A stretch of DNA of 64,000 bases from Amycolatopsis thermoflava N1165 (GTDB lineage: Bacteria; Actinomycetota; Actinomycetes; Mycobacteriales; Pseudonocardiaceae): NCBI RefSeq assembly GCF_000473265.1, contig NZ_KI421511.1, forward strand, positions 981,731 to 1,045,730, written 5' to 3'. Each line of letters opens with the position of its first letter. Position 1 is the stretch's first letter. The translations under genes and the position numbers were made by a program. Under the pieces are notes generated by a model that searched no databases, was not told the DNA's origin, and saw only the letters and a list, made by a program, of their open reading frames with translations. This document shows, in pieces, positions 51,261 to 58,902 of the stretch.

Positions 51261-52636
51261 GCGTGGTGGAGGAGTTGCGGCGGACGCTGCCCGCCGGGCG
51301 GCTGCTGGAGGACCCGGCCGGGTACCTCCACGACGAGGCAGTGTGGGCCCCGCACGGCAAGCCGATCGCTGTCGTGCGTCCGCATACGGCAGAAGAGGTC
51401 CAGCAGGTGGTGCGCGCGTGTGTGCGGCATCAGGTCCCCGTCGTGCCGCGCGGCGCGGGCACCGGTCTGTCGGGCGGCGCGAACGCTGTCGACGGCGGAA
51501 TCGTGCTGTCCACGGAGAAGATGACCGCGATCCGGGAGATCGACGTCGCCGAGCGGCTCGCGGTCGTCGAACCCGGGGTGGTCAACGACCACCTGCGGGC
51601 GGCCTGTGCGGAGCGCGGTCTGTGGTACCCGCCGGACCCGGCGAGCGCGCCGTGGTCGACCATCGGCGGCAACGTGGCCACCAACGCGGGTGGGCTGTGC
51701 TGCGTCAAGTACGGGGTGACCCGCGACTACGTGCTGGGTTTGCAGGTGGTGACGGGCACCGGGGAACTGGTTCGCCTCGGCCGCCGCACCGCCAAGGGGG
51801 TCGCCGGCTACGACCTGACCGGGCTGGTGGTGGGCTCCGAGGGCACCCTCGGTGTGGTCACCGAGGTCACCGTACGGCTGCGTCCCGCGCGCCGGCCCGA
51901 GCGCACGGTCGCCGGCTTTTTCGCTTCGCTCGCCGACGCGGGCCGCGCTGTCGCCGCGGTGAGCGCGGCCGGGCTCGTCCCGTCGGCACTGGAACTGATC
52001 GACCGGCACACCCTCGCGGCCGTGGACGCCTGGAAGAACATGGGCCTGTCGGCCGAGGCCGACGCCGTGCTGCTCGGCCGCACCGACGCGCCGGGCGAGG
52101 CGGGTGAGGCGGAGGCCGAGACGATGCTGGCCTGCTTCACCGGCGCCGGAGCCACCTGGGCCGCGGTCTCGTCCGATGTGGACGAAGCCGAAGCCCTGTT
52201 CACCGCGCGACGGCTGGCCTACCCTGCGCTCGAACGCCTCGGGCGGGTGCTGACCGAGGACGTGTGCGTGCCGCGCGCCGCGGTCCCGGTCATGCTCGAG
52301 AAGATCGAGCACATCGGACACCGTCACGACGTGCACATCGCCAACGTCGCACACGCCGGTGACGGCAACCTGCATCCGCTGCTGATCGTCCGCGTGGGCG
52401 ATGCGGACGCGGAGGCCCGCGCGGAGGATGCGTTCGAGGCGATCCTCGACGAGGCGATCGCGCTGGGGGGCACCGTGACCGGCGAGCACGGCGTGGGGTT
52501 GCTCAAACGCGACGGGCTCCGGCGGGAATTGGCGGCACCGGTGCTGGCCCTGCACCACGCGGTGAAACAGGCGCTCGACCCGCACGGAATCCTCAACCCG
52601 GGCAAGGTGATCGAAACGTGCGCGCCGCAGTGCTGA
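51257..52636 (+). CDS. FAD-linked oxidase, GlcD/D-lactate dehydrogenase type
   Basis: 459 residues. PCMH-type FAD domain (VPVVPRGAGTGLSGGANAVDGGIVLS; STIGGNVATNAGGLCCVKYGVTRDYVLGLQVV; GLVVGSEGTLGVVTEVTVRLRP) and FAD-oxidase C domain (VHIANVAHAGDGNLHPLL; GTVTGEHGVGLLKR). Oxidises a 2-hydroxyacid to a 2-oxoacid. GTG 51257 overlaps the IorAB stop by GTGA, which supports making the 2-oxoacid used by IorAB. The following gene starts inside its last 19 bases. Confidence 0.92.
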   Translation: MSVVEELRRTLPAGRLLEDPAGYLHDEAVWAPHGKPIAVVRPHTAEEVQQVVRACVRHQVPVVPRGAGTGLSGGANAVDGGIVLSTEKMTAIREIDVAERLAVVEPGVVNDHLRAACAERGLWYPPDPASAPWSTIGGNVATNAGGLCCVKYGVTRDYVLGLQVVTGTGELVRLGRRTAKGVAGYDLTGLVVGSEGTLGVVTEVTVRLRPARRPERTVAGFFASLADAGRAVAAVSAAGLVPSALELIDRHTLAAVDAWKNMGLSAEADAVLLGRTDAPGEAGEAEAETMLACFTGAGATWAAVSSDVDEAEALFTARRLAYPALERLGRVLTEDVCVPRAAVPVMLEKIEHIGHRHDVHIANVAHAGDGNLHPLLIVRVGDADAEARAEDAFEAILDEAIALGGTVTGEHGVGLLKRDGLRRELAAPVLALHHAVKQALDPHGILNPGKVIETCAPQC

Positions 52637-53637
52637 CCCGCCCGGGGGCCGTGGAAGTCACCGACATCGGCCGACCGCGACCGGCCGACGACGAAGTCCT
52701 CGTCGAGGTCGCCGCGTGCGGGGTGTGCGGGCACGACCAGGCCGACCGTGCCGGGTTGCTGAAGATCCCGTTGCCGGCCGTGCTCGGGCACGAGATCGCC
52801 GGCACGGTCGTGGCGGCCGGGTCGGCGGTCACCCGCTTCGCCCTCGGCGATCTCGTTGCTGCGAAGCAGTTCCGCACCTGTGGACGCTGCGGCCCGTGCA
52901 CGGGCGGTGACGAGCTGCGGTGCGCGCAGCGGTCGTTCACCTACGGCGGGTTCGCGGAGTACGCCGTGCTCCGCGAATCCTCGCTGCTGACGATCCCACC
53001 CGGGGTGCACCCCGCCGAGGCCGCGATCGTCGCGTGTGCCGTCGGAACCGGTCTGCAAGCACTGCGCCGCATCGCGCGGGTCCGGGCCGGGGAGACCGTG
53101 CTGGTCACCGGAGCGGGCGGTGGCCTGGGTCTGCACGCGGTGCAGGTCGCGCACGCTCTCGGCGCCCGGGTGGTCGCCCTCACCGGCAACGCCCGCGCGG
53201 CAGGGCGGCTGCTCGACCTGGGCGCGGAACACGTCGTGGCCATGGGAGATTCGGCCTGGCAGGAGGTGTGCGACGCCACGGGCGGACACGGCGCCGACGT
53301 CGTGCTGGACAACGCCGGGCACCCGGCGGTCTTCCGGCAGGCGTTTCGCGCACTGGCCCACGCGGGACGGTACGTGCTGACCGGTCAGGTCGCCGGTGAG
53401 CCGCTGCGGGTCCACCCGGCCTTCGTTTTCGCGAAGGAGGCCGTGATCACCGGATCGGGCTCCACATCGATGTCCACCTTCGCCGATGCCATGGACATGC
53501 TGGCCGACGGCCGGGTGCGGGCCGTCGTCACGGCGTACCCGCTCGACGACGCCGCCCGCGCCTTCACCGACCTCGACGAGCGCCGGGTGACCGGCCGCCC
53601 CGTCCTCGTGCCCGGCCGCAACAGAGGAGAACGATGA
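52618..53637 (+). CDS. Zinc-dependent medium-chain alcohol dehydrogenase/reductase
   Basis: 339 residues. Catalytic zinc: CGVCGHDQ and LGHEIAG. Structural zinc: CGRCGPCTGGDELRC. Rossmann: VTGAGGGLGLHAVQVAHALGARVV. The EHVVAM and TGSGSTSMSTFADAMDML regions suggest alcohol dehydrogenase or acryloyl-CoA reductase-like activity. GTG 52618 lies 19 bases inside the GlcD-like gene; its stop overlaps the CoA-transferase start. Cofactor probably NAD(P)H. Confidence 0.9.
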   Translation: MRAAVLTRPGAVEVTDIGRPRPADDEVLVEVAACGVCGHDQADRAGLLKIPLPAVLGHEIAGTVVAAGSAVTRFALGDLVAAKQFRTCGRCGPCTGGDELRCAQRSFTYGGFAEYAVLRESSLLTIPPGVHPAEAAIVACAVGTGLQALRRIARVRAGETVLVTGAGGGLGLHAVQVAHALGARVVALTGNARAAGRLLDLGAEHVVAMGDSAWQEVCDATGGHGADVVLDNAGHPAVFRQAFRALAHAGRYVLTGQVAGEPLRVHPAFVFAKEAVITGSGSTSMSTFADAMDMLADGRVRAVVTAYPLDDAARAFTDLDERRVTGRPVLVPGRNRGER

Positions 53638-54875
53638 CCACGACCAGACCACTGGCTGGGTTGCACGTCGTCGAGTGCGCCAGCTTCGTCGCGGGTCCGA
53701 CGGGCGGCCTGACCCTCGCCCAGCTCGGCGCCGACGTCATCCGCGTCGACCCGATCGGTGGCGGAAGTGACCACCTCCGCTGGCCGGTGGCGCCCGGCGG
53801 GGAGAGCTACTACTGGGCTTCGCTCAACAAGGGCAAGCGCTCGGTCACGGTCGACATGCGCAGCAGGGAAGGTCAGGAGCTGGTCCTGGCGTTGGCCACC
53901 GCATCCGGAACCGGACGTGGCATCCTGATCGACAACGTCGTGGGCAGGCCTTGGCTGGCCCACGAGCGGCTGGCCGCGCGACGGCCCGATCTGATCCACG
54001 TGCGCGTGCAGGGCCACCCCGACGGCAGGCCCGCGGTCGACTACACCGTCAACGCCGAAGCCGGTGTTCCGTCGATCACCGGCGGCGAGGACCACGCCGG
54101 CCCGGTCAACCACGTGCTCCCCGCCTGGGACCTGATCGCCGGCCTCAGCGTCGCCACCGGGGTTCTCGCCGCCCTGCAGCAGCGCGCCCGCACCGGCGAG
54201 GGCGCGTTCGTCGAGCTGGCCCTGTCCGATGTCGCGCTCGCGGGGGTGGCGAACCTCGGCTGGCTGTCCGAGGCCGCCGACCGGGGAGGGGAGCGCCCGC
54301 GGCACGGCAACCATGTGTACGGCAGCTTCGGCGTCGACTTCGCCTGCCGGGGCGGCTCGCGCGTGATGGTCGTGGCGCTCACCGAGGGCCAATGGCGTGC
54401 CCTGCAGAGTGCGACCGGAACCGTCGAGGTCTTCCAGGCACTCGAGAAGGCGTTGCGCGCGGACCTGCGTGACGAGACCGAACGCTACCGGCTGCGCGAG
54501 ACGATCGCGGCGATCCTCCGGCCCTGGTTCGCCGCGCGCGATCTCGACGAGGTCGGCAAGGAGCTGGACGCCGCGCGGGTGCTGTGGGGCCGGTACCGCG
54601 GCATGGCCGATCTCGTCGCCGATCACCGCGCAGGGGCACACCGGGTGCTCGCCGATCTGACCCTGCCGCGTGGAGGCTCCGCCGTCACCGCCCGTTCACC
54701 CTTGCGGTTCGACGGCGACCACGGGCCCGCGGGCGAGTGCGCGGAGCTCGGCCGGGACACCGAGGCCGTCCTGGCCGAGGTCCTCGGCCTGACCGCCGCC
54801 GAGATCGGCGGCCTGCACGACCGGCGGGTCATCGGGCCCCCGGCGGATCCGAACACCGAAAGGAAGGCACGATGA
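53634..54875 (+). CDS. Class III CoA-transferase, mesaconyl-CoA (2-methylfumaryl-CoA) isomerase-like
   Basis: 413 residues. CaiB/BaiF fold: LHVVECASFVAGPTGGLTLAQLGADVIRVDPIGGG, YYWASLNKGKRSVTVDMRSREGQELV, catalytic Asp136 in AVDYTVNAEAGVPSITGG, PVNHVLPAWDLIAGL, and FAARDLDEVGKELDAARVLWGRYR. The whole wording resembles Mct of the 3-hydroxypropionate cycle, which moves CoA from C1 to C4 of mesaconate, more than ordinary carnitine or formyl-CoA transferases. That comparison is from memory. ATG overlaps the upstream stop (ATGA). An intramolecular CoA shift on a C4-C5 diacid is implied. Confidence 0.85.
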   Translation: MTTTRPLAGLHVVECASFVAGPTGGLTLAQLGADVIRVDPIGGGSDHLRWPVAPGGESYYWASLNKGKRSVTVDMRSREGQELVLALATASGTGRGILIDNVVGRPWLAHERLAARRPDLIHVRVQGHPDGRPAVDYTVNAEAGVPSITGGEDHAGPVNHVLPAWDLIAGLSVATGVLAALQQRARTGEGAFVELALSDVALAGVANLGWLSEAADRGGERPRHGNHVYGSFGVDFACRGGSRVMVVALTEGQWRALQSATGTVEVFQALEKALRADLRDETERYRLRETIAAILRPWFAARDLDEVGKELDAARVLWGRYRGMADLVADHRAGAHRVLADLTLPRGGSAVTARSPLRFDGDHGPAGECAELGRDTEAVLAEVLGLTAAEIGGLHDRRVIGPPADPNTERKAR

Positions 54876-56350
54876 GCGTCACGGCGGAATCGACCACCGA
54901 CTTGAACCGGACCCGGTTCTACATCGACGGCCAGTGGGTGGCCCCGAGGGGAACCGAGACCCAGGTCGCGCTGGAGGCGGCCACCGAACGTCCACTCGGC
55001 GTCGCCGCCCTCGGCACGGAGACCGACATCGACGCCGCTGTCCGGGCCGCTCGCCGTGCCTTCGACGAAGGCCCGTGGGGCCGCGCCACGGCCGCCGAAC
55101 GCGCCACGGTCATGCGCCGGTTCGCCGACGCATTGGCCGCCCGTGCCGGGGACACCGCGGTGCTGGTCAGCCGCGAGAACGGGATGCCGATCGCCTTGTC
55201 GAACGCGTTCAACGGCGATGCTCCGGCCGGTCTCCTGCGCATGTACGCCGATCTGGCCGAGACCCTGCCCCTGGAGGAGGTGCGGCCGAGCCCGTCCGGG
55301 TCCACTGTGGTCCGTCGCCAGCCGGTGGGTGTGGTAGGAGCGATCACGCCGTGGAACTACCCGCAGGTCCTCGCGATGATGAAGATCGCCCCCGCACTCG
55401 CCGCGGGCTGCACCGTCGTGCTCAAGCCCTCGCCGGAGACCGCGCTCGACGGGTACGTGCTCGGGGATGCCGCCGCTGAGGCCGGGCTACCGCCGGGCGT
55501 GCTCAACATCGTCGTCGCGGGCCGAGAGGCCGGCGCCGCCCTCGTGTCGCACCCGCTGGTGGACAAGATCGCGTTCACCGGATCCACCGCGGCCGGGCGG
55601 GTCATCGGCGCCGAGTGCGGGCGGCTGATCCGCCGCTGCACCCTGGAACTGGGCGGCAAGTCCGCGGCGATCGTGCTCGACGACGTGGACCTGGACACCT
55701 TCGTCGCCGGACTGGACAACGCCTGCTTCCAGAACAACGGCCAGACCTGCACGGTCCAGTCCCGGATCCTCGCTCCCCGCTCGCGCTACGACGAGGTGGT
55801 CGAGGCCGTGGCGCGGTACGCGGGGAACGTGACCGTCGGCGATCCGCTCGACCCGGACGTCGCCTGTGGCCCCCTGGTCAGCAAGGCACAGCTCGACCGC
55901 GTCCTCGGCTACATCGACCTCGGCCTCCGGTCCGATGCCCGGCTCGTGGCCGGCGGCGGACGTCCCGCCGGCCTGTCCCGCGGCTGGTTCGTCCAGCCCA
56001 CGGTCTTCGCCGACGTCGACAACCGCGAGCGGATAGCGCAGGAGGAGATCTTCGGTCCGGTCGTCACCGTCACGCCCTACGACGGCGACGACGAGGCAGT
56101 CCGCCTCGCCAACGACAGCGAGTACGGGCTCGGCGGTTCGGTGTGGACCTCGGACGAGGAACGCGGACTCGCCGTCGCGCGGCGCGTCCGGACCGGCACG
56201 ATCGGCGTGAACTACTACCTGCAGGACCTCGGCGCGCCCTTCGGCGGCATGAAGAGCAGCGGCATCGGCCGTGAACTCGGACCCGAGGCGCTCGGCAACT
56301 ACCTGGAGTTCCAGTCCGTCTACGCCAGCGCCGACCAGCTCGACCGCTGA
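54872..56350 (+). CDS. Aldehyde dehydrogenase family protein
   Basis: 492 residues. Oxyanion Asn in ITPWNYPQVLAMMKIAPALAAGCTVVLKPSPETAL, FTGSTAAGRVIGAECG, catalytic Glu in LELGGKSAAIVLDD, catalytic Cys in NNGQTCTVQSRILA, EEIFGPVVTVTPYD and GGMKSSGIGRELG. A non-acylating NAD(P)-dependent enzyme making a carboxylic acid. ATG 54872 after AAAGGAAG and overlapping the CoA-transferase stop. Last gene of the tightly overlapping run; a hairpin follows. Confidence 0.93.
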   Translation: MSVTAESTTDLNRTRFYIDGQWVAPRGTETQVALEAATERPLGVAALGTETDIDAAVRAARRAFDEGPWGRATAAERATVMRRFADALAARAGDTAVLVSRENGMPIALSNAFNGDAPAGLLRMYADLAETLPLEEVRPSPSGSTVVRRQPVGVVGAITPWNYPQVLAMMKIAPALAAGCTVVLKPSPETALDGYVLGDAAAEAGLPPGVLNIVVAGREAGAALVSHPLVDKIAFTGSTAAGRVIGAECGRLIRRCTLELGGKSAAIVLDDVDLDTFVAGLDNACFQNNGQTCTVQSRILAPRSRYDEVVEAVARYAGNVTVGDPLDPDVACGPLVSKAQLDRVLGYIDLGLRSDARLVAGGGRPAGLSRGWFVQPTVFADVDNRERIAQEEIFGPVVTVTPYDGDDEAVRLANDSEYGLGGSVWTSDEERGLAVARRVRTGTIGVNYYLQDLGAPFGGMKSSGIGRELGPEALGNYLEFQSVYASADQLDR

Positions 56351-56356
56351 AACCGC

Positions 56357-56390
56357 CGGGTCTCCGGGGTCCCGCGGCCCCGGAGACCCG
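56357..56390 (+). terminator. Hairpin after the aldehyde dehydrogenase gene
   Basis: CGGGTCTCCGGGG and its complement form a perfect 13-bp stem over an 8-base loop, 6 bases past the stop. It probably ends or attenuates the hyuA operon, as the next start is only ~20 bases on. Confidence 0.75.
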
Positions 56391-56411
56391 CCGATGCCGG
56401 AGGAGAAGATC

Positions 56412-58019
56412 TTGTTCACCCATCGACGTGTGATCACCGCGGCGCTCGTCGCCGCGCTCGTCCCGACGGTGTCCTGCGCGACCGCCGACAGCACCTCGGG
56501 TTACCGCCTGGAACGCCTTGTCACCGGTACCGCGATGCACACCATCAACGGGCTGGCCCTCGCGCCGGACGGCAGTGTCCTCACCGCCAACCTCGCCGGG
56601 GAGACCATCTCCGCGCTCGACCCGGCCACCGGGCAGATCAACAGTCTCGTGCCCCAGCGGGACGGCCGCTCCGATGATCTCGTCGTCGCTCCGTCGGGGG
56701 AGATATTCTGGACCGACCCGCTGGCCGGCGCGGTGAAGGGCCGTGACCGCGACGGGCGGATCCGGACCGTCGCGGACAACCTTCCCGGCGTCAACTCGAT
56801 CGCCTTCGACCGGTCCCGGCAGCACCTGTACGCCGGGCAGACCTTCTTCGCCGACGGGCTCTGGGAGATCGACCCGCGGGCCGGCGTCGCGCCGCGGCTC
56901 GTCGCCCGCGATCTCGGATCCCTCAACGCGTTCGCGTTCGGCCCGGACGGGATGATCTACGGACCGCTCGGCAAGCGCGGACAGGTGGCCCGCATCGACC
57001 CGCGGACCGGGGTGGCCAGTACCGTCGCTGCCGGGTTCCGCCAGCCGGTGTCGGTCCGCTTCGATTCCCGCGACCGCCTCTACGCGCTCGACGGAGCGAC
57101 CGGGCAGCTCATCCGCATCGACCCCGCCACCGGGGCGAAGGACGTCGTCGCCACCCTGCCCGCCGGTGCCGACAACATGGTCATCGGCCCGGGGGACCAC
57201 GCCTACGTCAGCAACATGGCCGACAGCGCCGTGACCGAAGTCGACCTCGGCACCGGGGCGCGCACGACCCTGACGTCGAGCCCGCTCGCCTTTCCCCAGG
57301 ACATCGCCTTCGACGGGAACACCCTCTACGTGGCCGACAGCACGGCGCTGCGCACCGTGGATCCGGGCACCGGGGTGGTCACCGAACTCGCCCGCCGGTT
57401 GTCCTCGGAACTGGAATTTCCGTCCGGCATCAGTGTCACCGCCCAGCACATCGTGCTCACCTCGGAACTGATCGGCACCGTGCAGGTCCTCGACCGCGCG
57501 ACCGGAGAACCGGCCGGCGAGGTGCACGGGCTCGACAACCCCTCCGACGCCGTCGAACTCGCCGACGGCAGTCTCGTGGTGTCCGAACCCGCGAACGGCC
57601 GGGTTCTGCGCGTCGTCGATGGACGACCGCGTGTCCTGGCGGAAAATCTGGGTGCCCCGGCTGGTCTTGCCCTCACTCCGCGTGGCGTCGTCCTGGCAGC
57701 CGAAGTCACCGGCGGACGCCTGCTTCAGATCGATCCCACGTCTGGCGAGGTCACCGAGATCGCACGGGGACTCGGCGCGCCCCGGGCGGTCGCCGTCGCG
57801 CCCGACGGATCCTCGGTGGTTCTCGACGCCGGTGGCCGTCGCGTGGTTTCGGTGAACAGCCGCGGGGAGCAGCAGGTGCTGGCCGACGGTCTCGCGGTCG
57901 GTCACCTGACCCAGCCCTACGCCCGGTCCGGGGGAGTGGCGGTCGGTGCGGACGGGACCGTTTTCGTCGCCGCCGACCGGGAGAACTCCGTCTACACGAT
58001 CCGGCGGGCGGGCCGGTGA
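56412..58019 (+). CDS. Secreted beta-propeller (SMP-30/NHL-like) protein
   Basis: 535 residues. A start TTG at 56412 follows GGAGGAG by six bases; an ATG at 56394 lies before that site and is less likely. N-terminal MFTHRRVITAALVAALVPTVSC is a signal peptide, with a possible lipobox TVSC. The rest is at least 8-10 repeats of about 40-45 residues with pattern N/D-G-L-A-x-x-P-D-G-S (for example TINGLALAPDGSVLTANL, NAFAFGPDGMIYGP, PAGLALTPRGVVLAA), hence one or two propellers. Could be a lactonase or a binding protein. Its stop overlaps the LLM gene by GTGA. Confidence 0.8.
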   Translation: MFTHRRVITAALVAALVPTVSCATADSTSGYRLERLVTGTAMHTINGLALAPDGSVLTANLAGETISALDPATGQINSLVPQRDGRSDDLVVAPSGEIFWTDPLAGAVKGRDRDGRIRTVADNLPGVNSIAFDRSRQHLYAGQTFFADGLWEIDPRAGVAPRLVARDLGSLNAFAFGPDGMIYGPLGKRGQVARIDPRTGVASTVAAGFRQPVSVRFDSRDRLYALDGATGQLIRIDPATGAKDVVATLPAGADNMVIGPGDHAYVSNMADSAVTEVDLGTGARTTLTSSPLAFPQDIAFDGNTLYVADSTALRTVDPGTGVVTELARRLSSELEFPSGISVTAQHIVLTSELIGTVQVLDRATGEPAGEVHGLDNPSDAVELADGSLVVSEPANGRVLRVVDGRPRVLAENLGAPAGLALTPRGVVLAAEVTGGRLLQIDPTSGEVTEIARGLGAPRAVAVAPDGSSVVLDAGGRRVVSVNSRGEQQVLADGLAVGHLTQPYARSGGVAVGADGTVFVAADRENSVYTIRRAGR

Positions 58020-58900
58020 CCGGGCGCGGCTTCCGGTTCGGCGTCAACCTGCTCACGCCGTCGTCGCGGACCGCATGGCAAACCCGGTGCAGGGAAGCGG
58101 AGGACCTCGGGTACGACGTCATCGCCGTACCCGATCACCTCGGCCTCCCCGCCCCGTTCCCGGCGCTCGTATCGGCAGCGGAGATCACAACCCGTCCACG
58201 GCTGGCCGTCTTCGTCCTGAACGCCGGCTTCTACAATCCCGCACTCCTCGCGCGTGACCTCGCCGGAACCGACCAACTCGTCGACGGCCGCCTCGAAGTC
58301 GCGCTGGGAGCGGGCTACGTCAAGGCCGAGTTCGACGCCGCCGGCCTGCCCTGGGCCGGTGCGCGCGATCGTGTCGACCACCTGGAACGCACAGTGCGGG
58401 AGGTGCGCAGCCTGCTCACTGATCCGCGGCATCAACCGCGGCCGGTCCAGGATCCGATGCCGCCGCTGACCATCGCGGGCAACGGCAACCGGGTTCTGCG
58501 CCTGGCCGCCCAGCACGCCGACATCGTCGCCTTCAGCGGCGCCACCTCGGGGACGAACCCCGGTAGCCTCCGTTTTCTCGGCCCGGACGCACTGGCTCAG
58601 CGGGTCGCGCACGTTCGCGACGCCGCGCCGGACCGCTTCGGCGCCATCGAGCTCAACCTCCTCATCCACGCCGTCGCGCCCGACGGTGACCGTCGCCGCG
58701 CGGCCGCCGGGGCGCGCCGATTCGAAGACCACCTGCCGGACCGGGACTTGTCGGAGGTGCCGACCATCCTTTCCGGACCGCCCGGGGAAATGGCCGACAC
58801 CCTTGAGCGCCACCGCGAGAGGTACGGCTTCACCTACTTCACAGTGCCGGAACCAGCCATGCGTGAGTTCGCCCGTGCCATCGCGAAAGTGAGGAGTTGA
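58016..58900 (+). CDS. LLM-class F420-dependent oxidoreductase (TIGR03621-like)
   Basis: 294 residues: FRFGVNLLTPSSRTAWQTRCREAEDLGYDVIAVPDHLGLPAPFPALVSAAEITTRPRLAVFVLNAGFYNPALLARDLAGTDQLVDGRLEVALGAGYVKAEFDAAGL, and PPLTIAGNGNRVLRLAAQHADIVAF. This is the LLM barrel with the non-prolyl cis segment usual in F420 enzymes. GTG 58016 overlaps the propeller stop. A third LLM-type flavoprotein in the window. Substrate unknown. Confidence 0.86.
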   Translation: MTGRGFRFGVNLLTPSSRTAWQTRCREAEDLGYDVIAVPDHLGLPAPFPALVSAAEITTRPRLAVFVLNAGFYNPALLARDLAGTDQLVDGRLEVALGAGYVKAEFDAAGLPWAGARDRVDHLERTVREVRSLLTDPRHQPRPVQDPMPPLTIAGNGNRVLRLAAQHADIVAFSGATSGTNPGSLRFLGPDALAQRVAHVRDAAPDRFGAIELNLLIHAVAPDGDRRRAAAGARRFEDHLPDRDLSEVPTILSGPPGEMADTLERHRERYGFTYFTVPEPAMREFARAIAKVRS

Positions 58901-58902
58901 CC

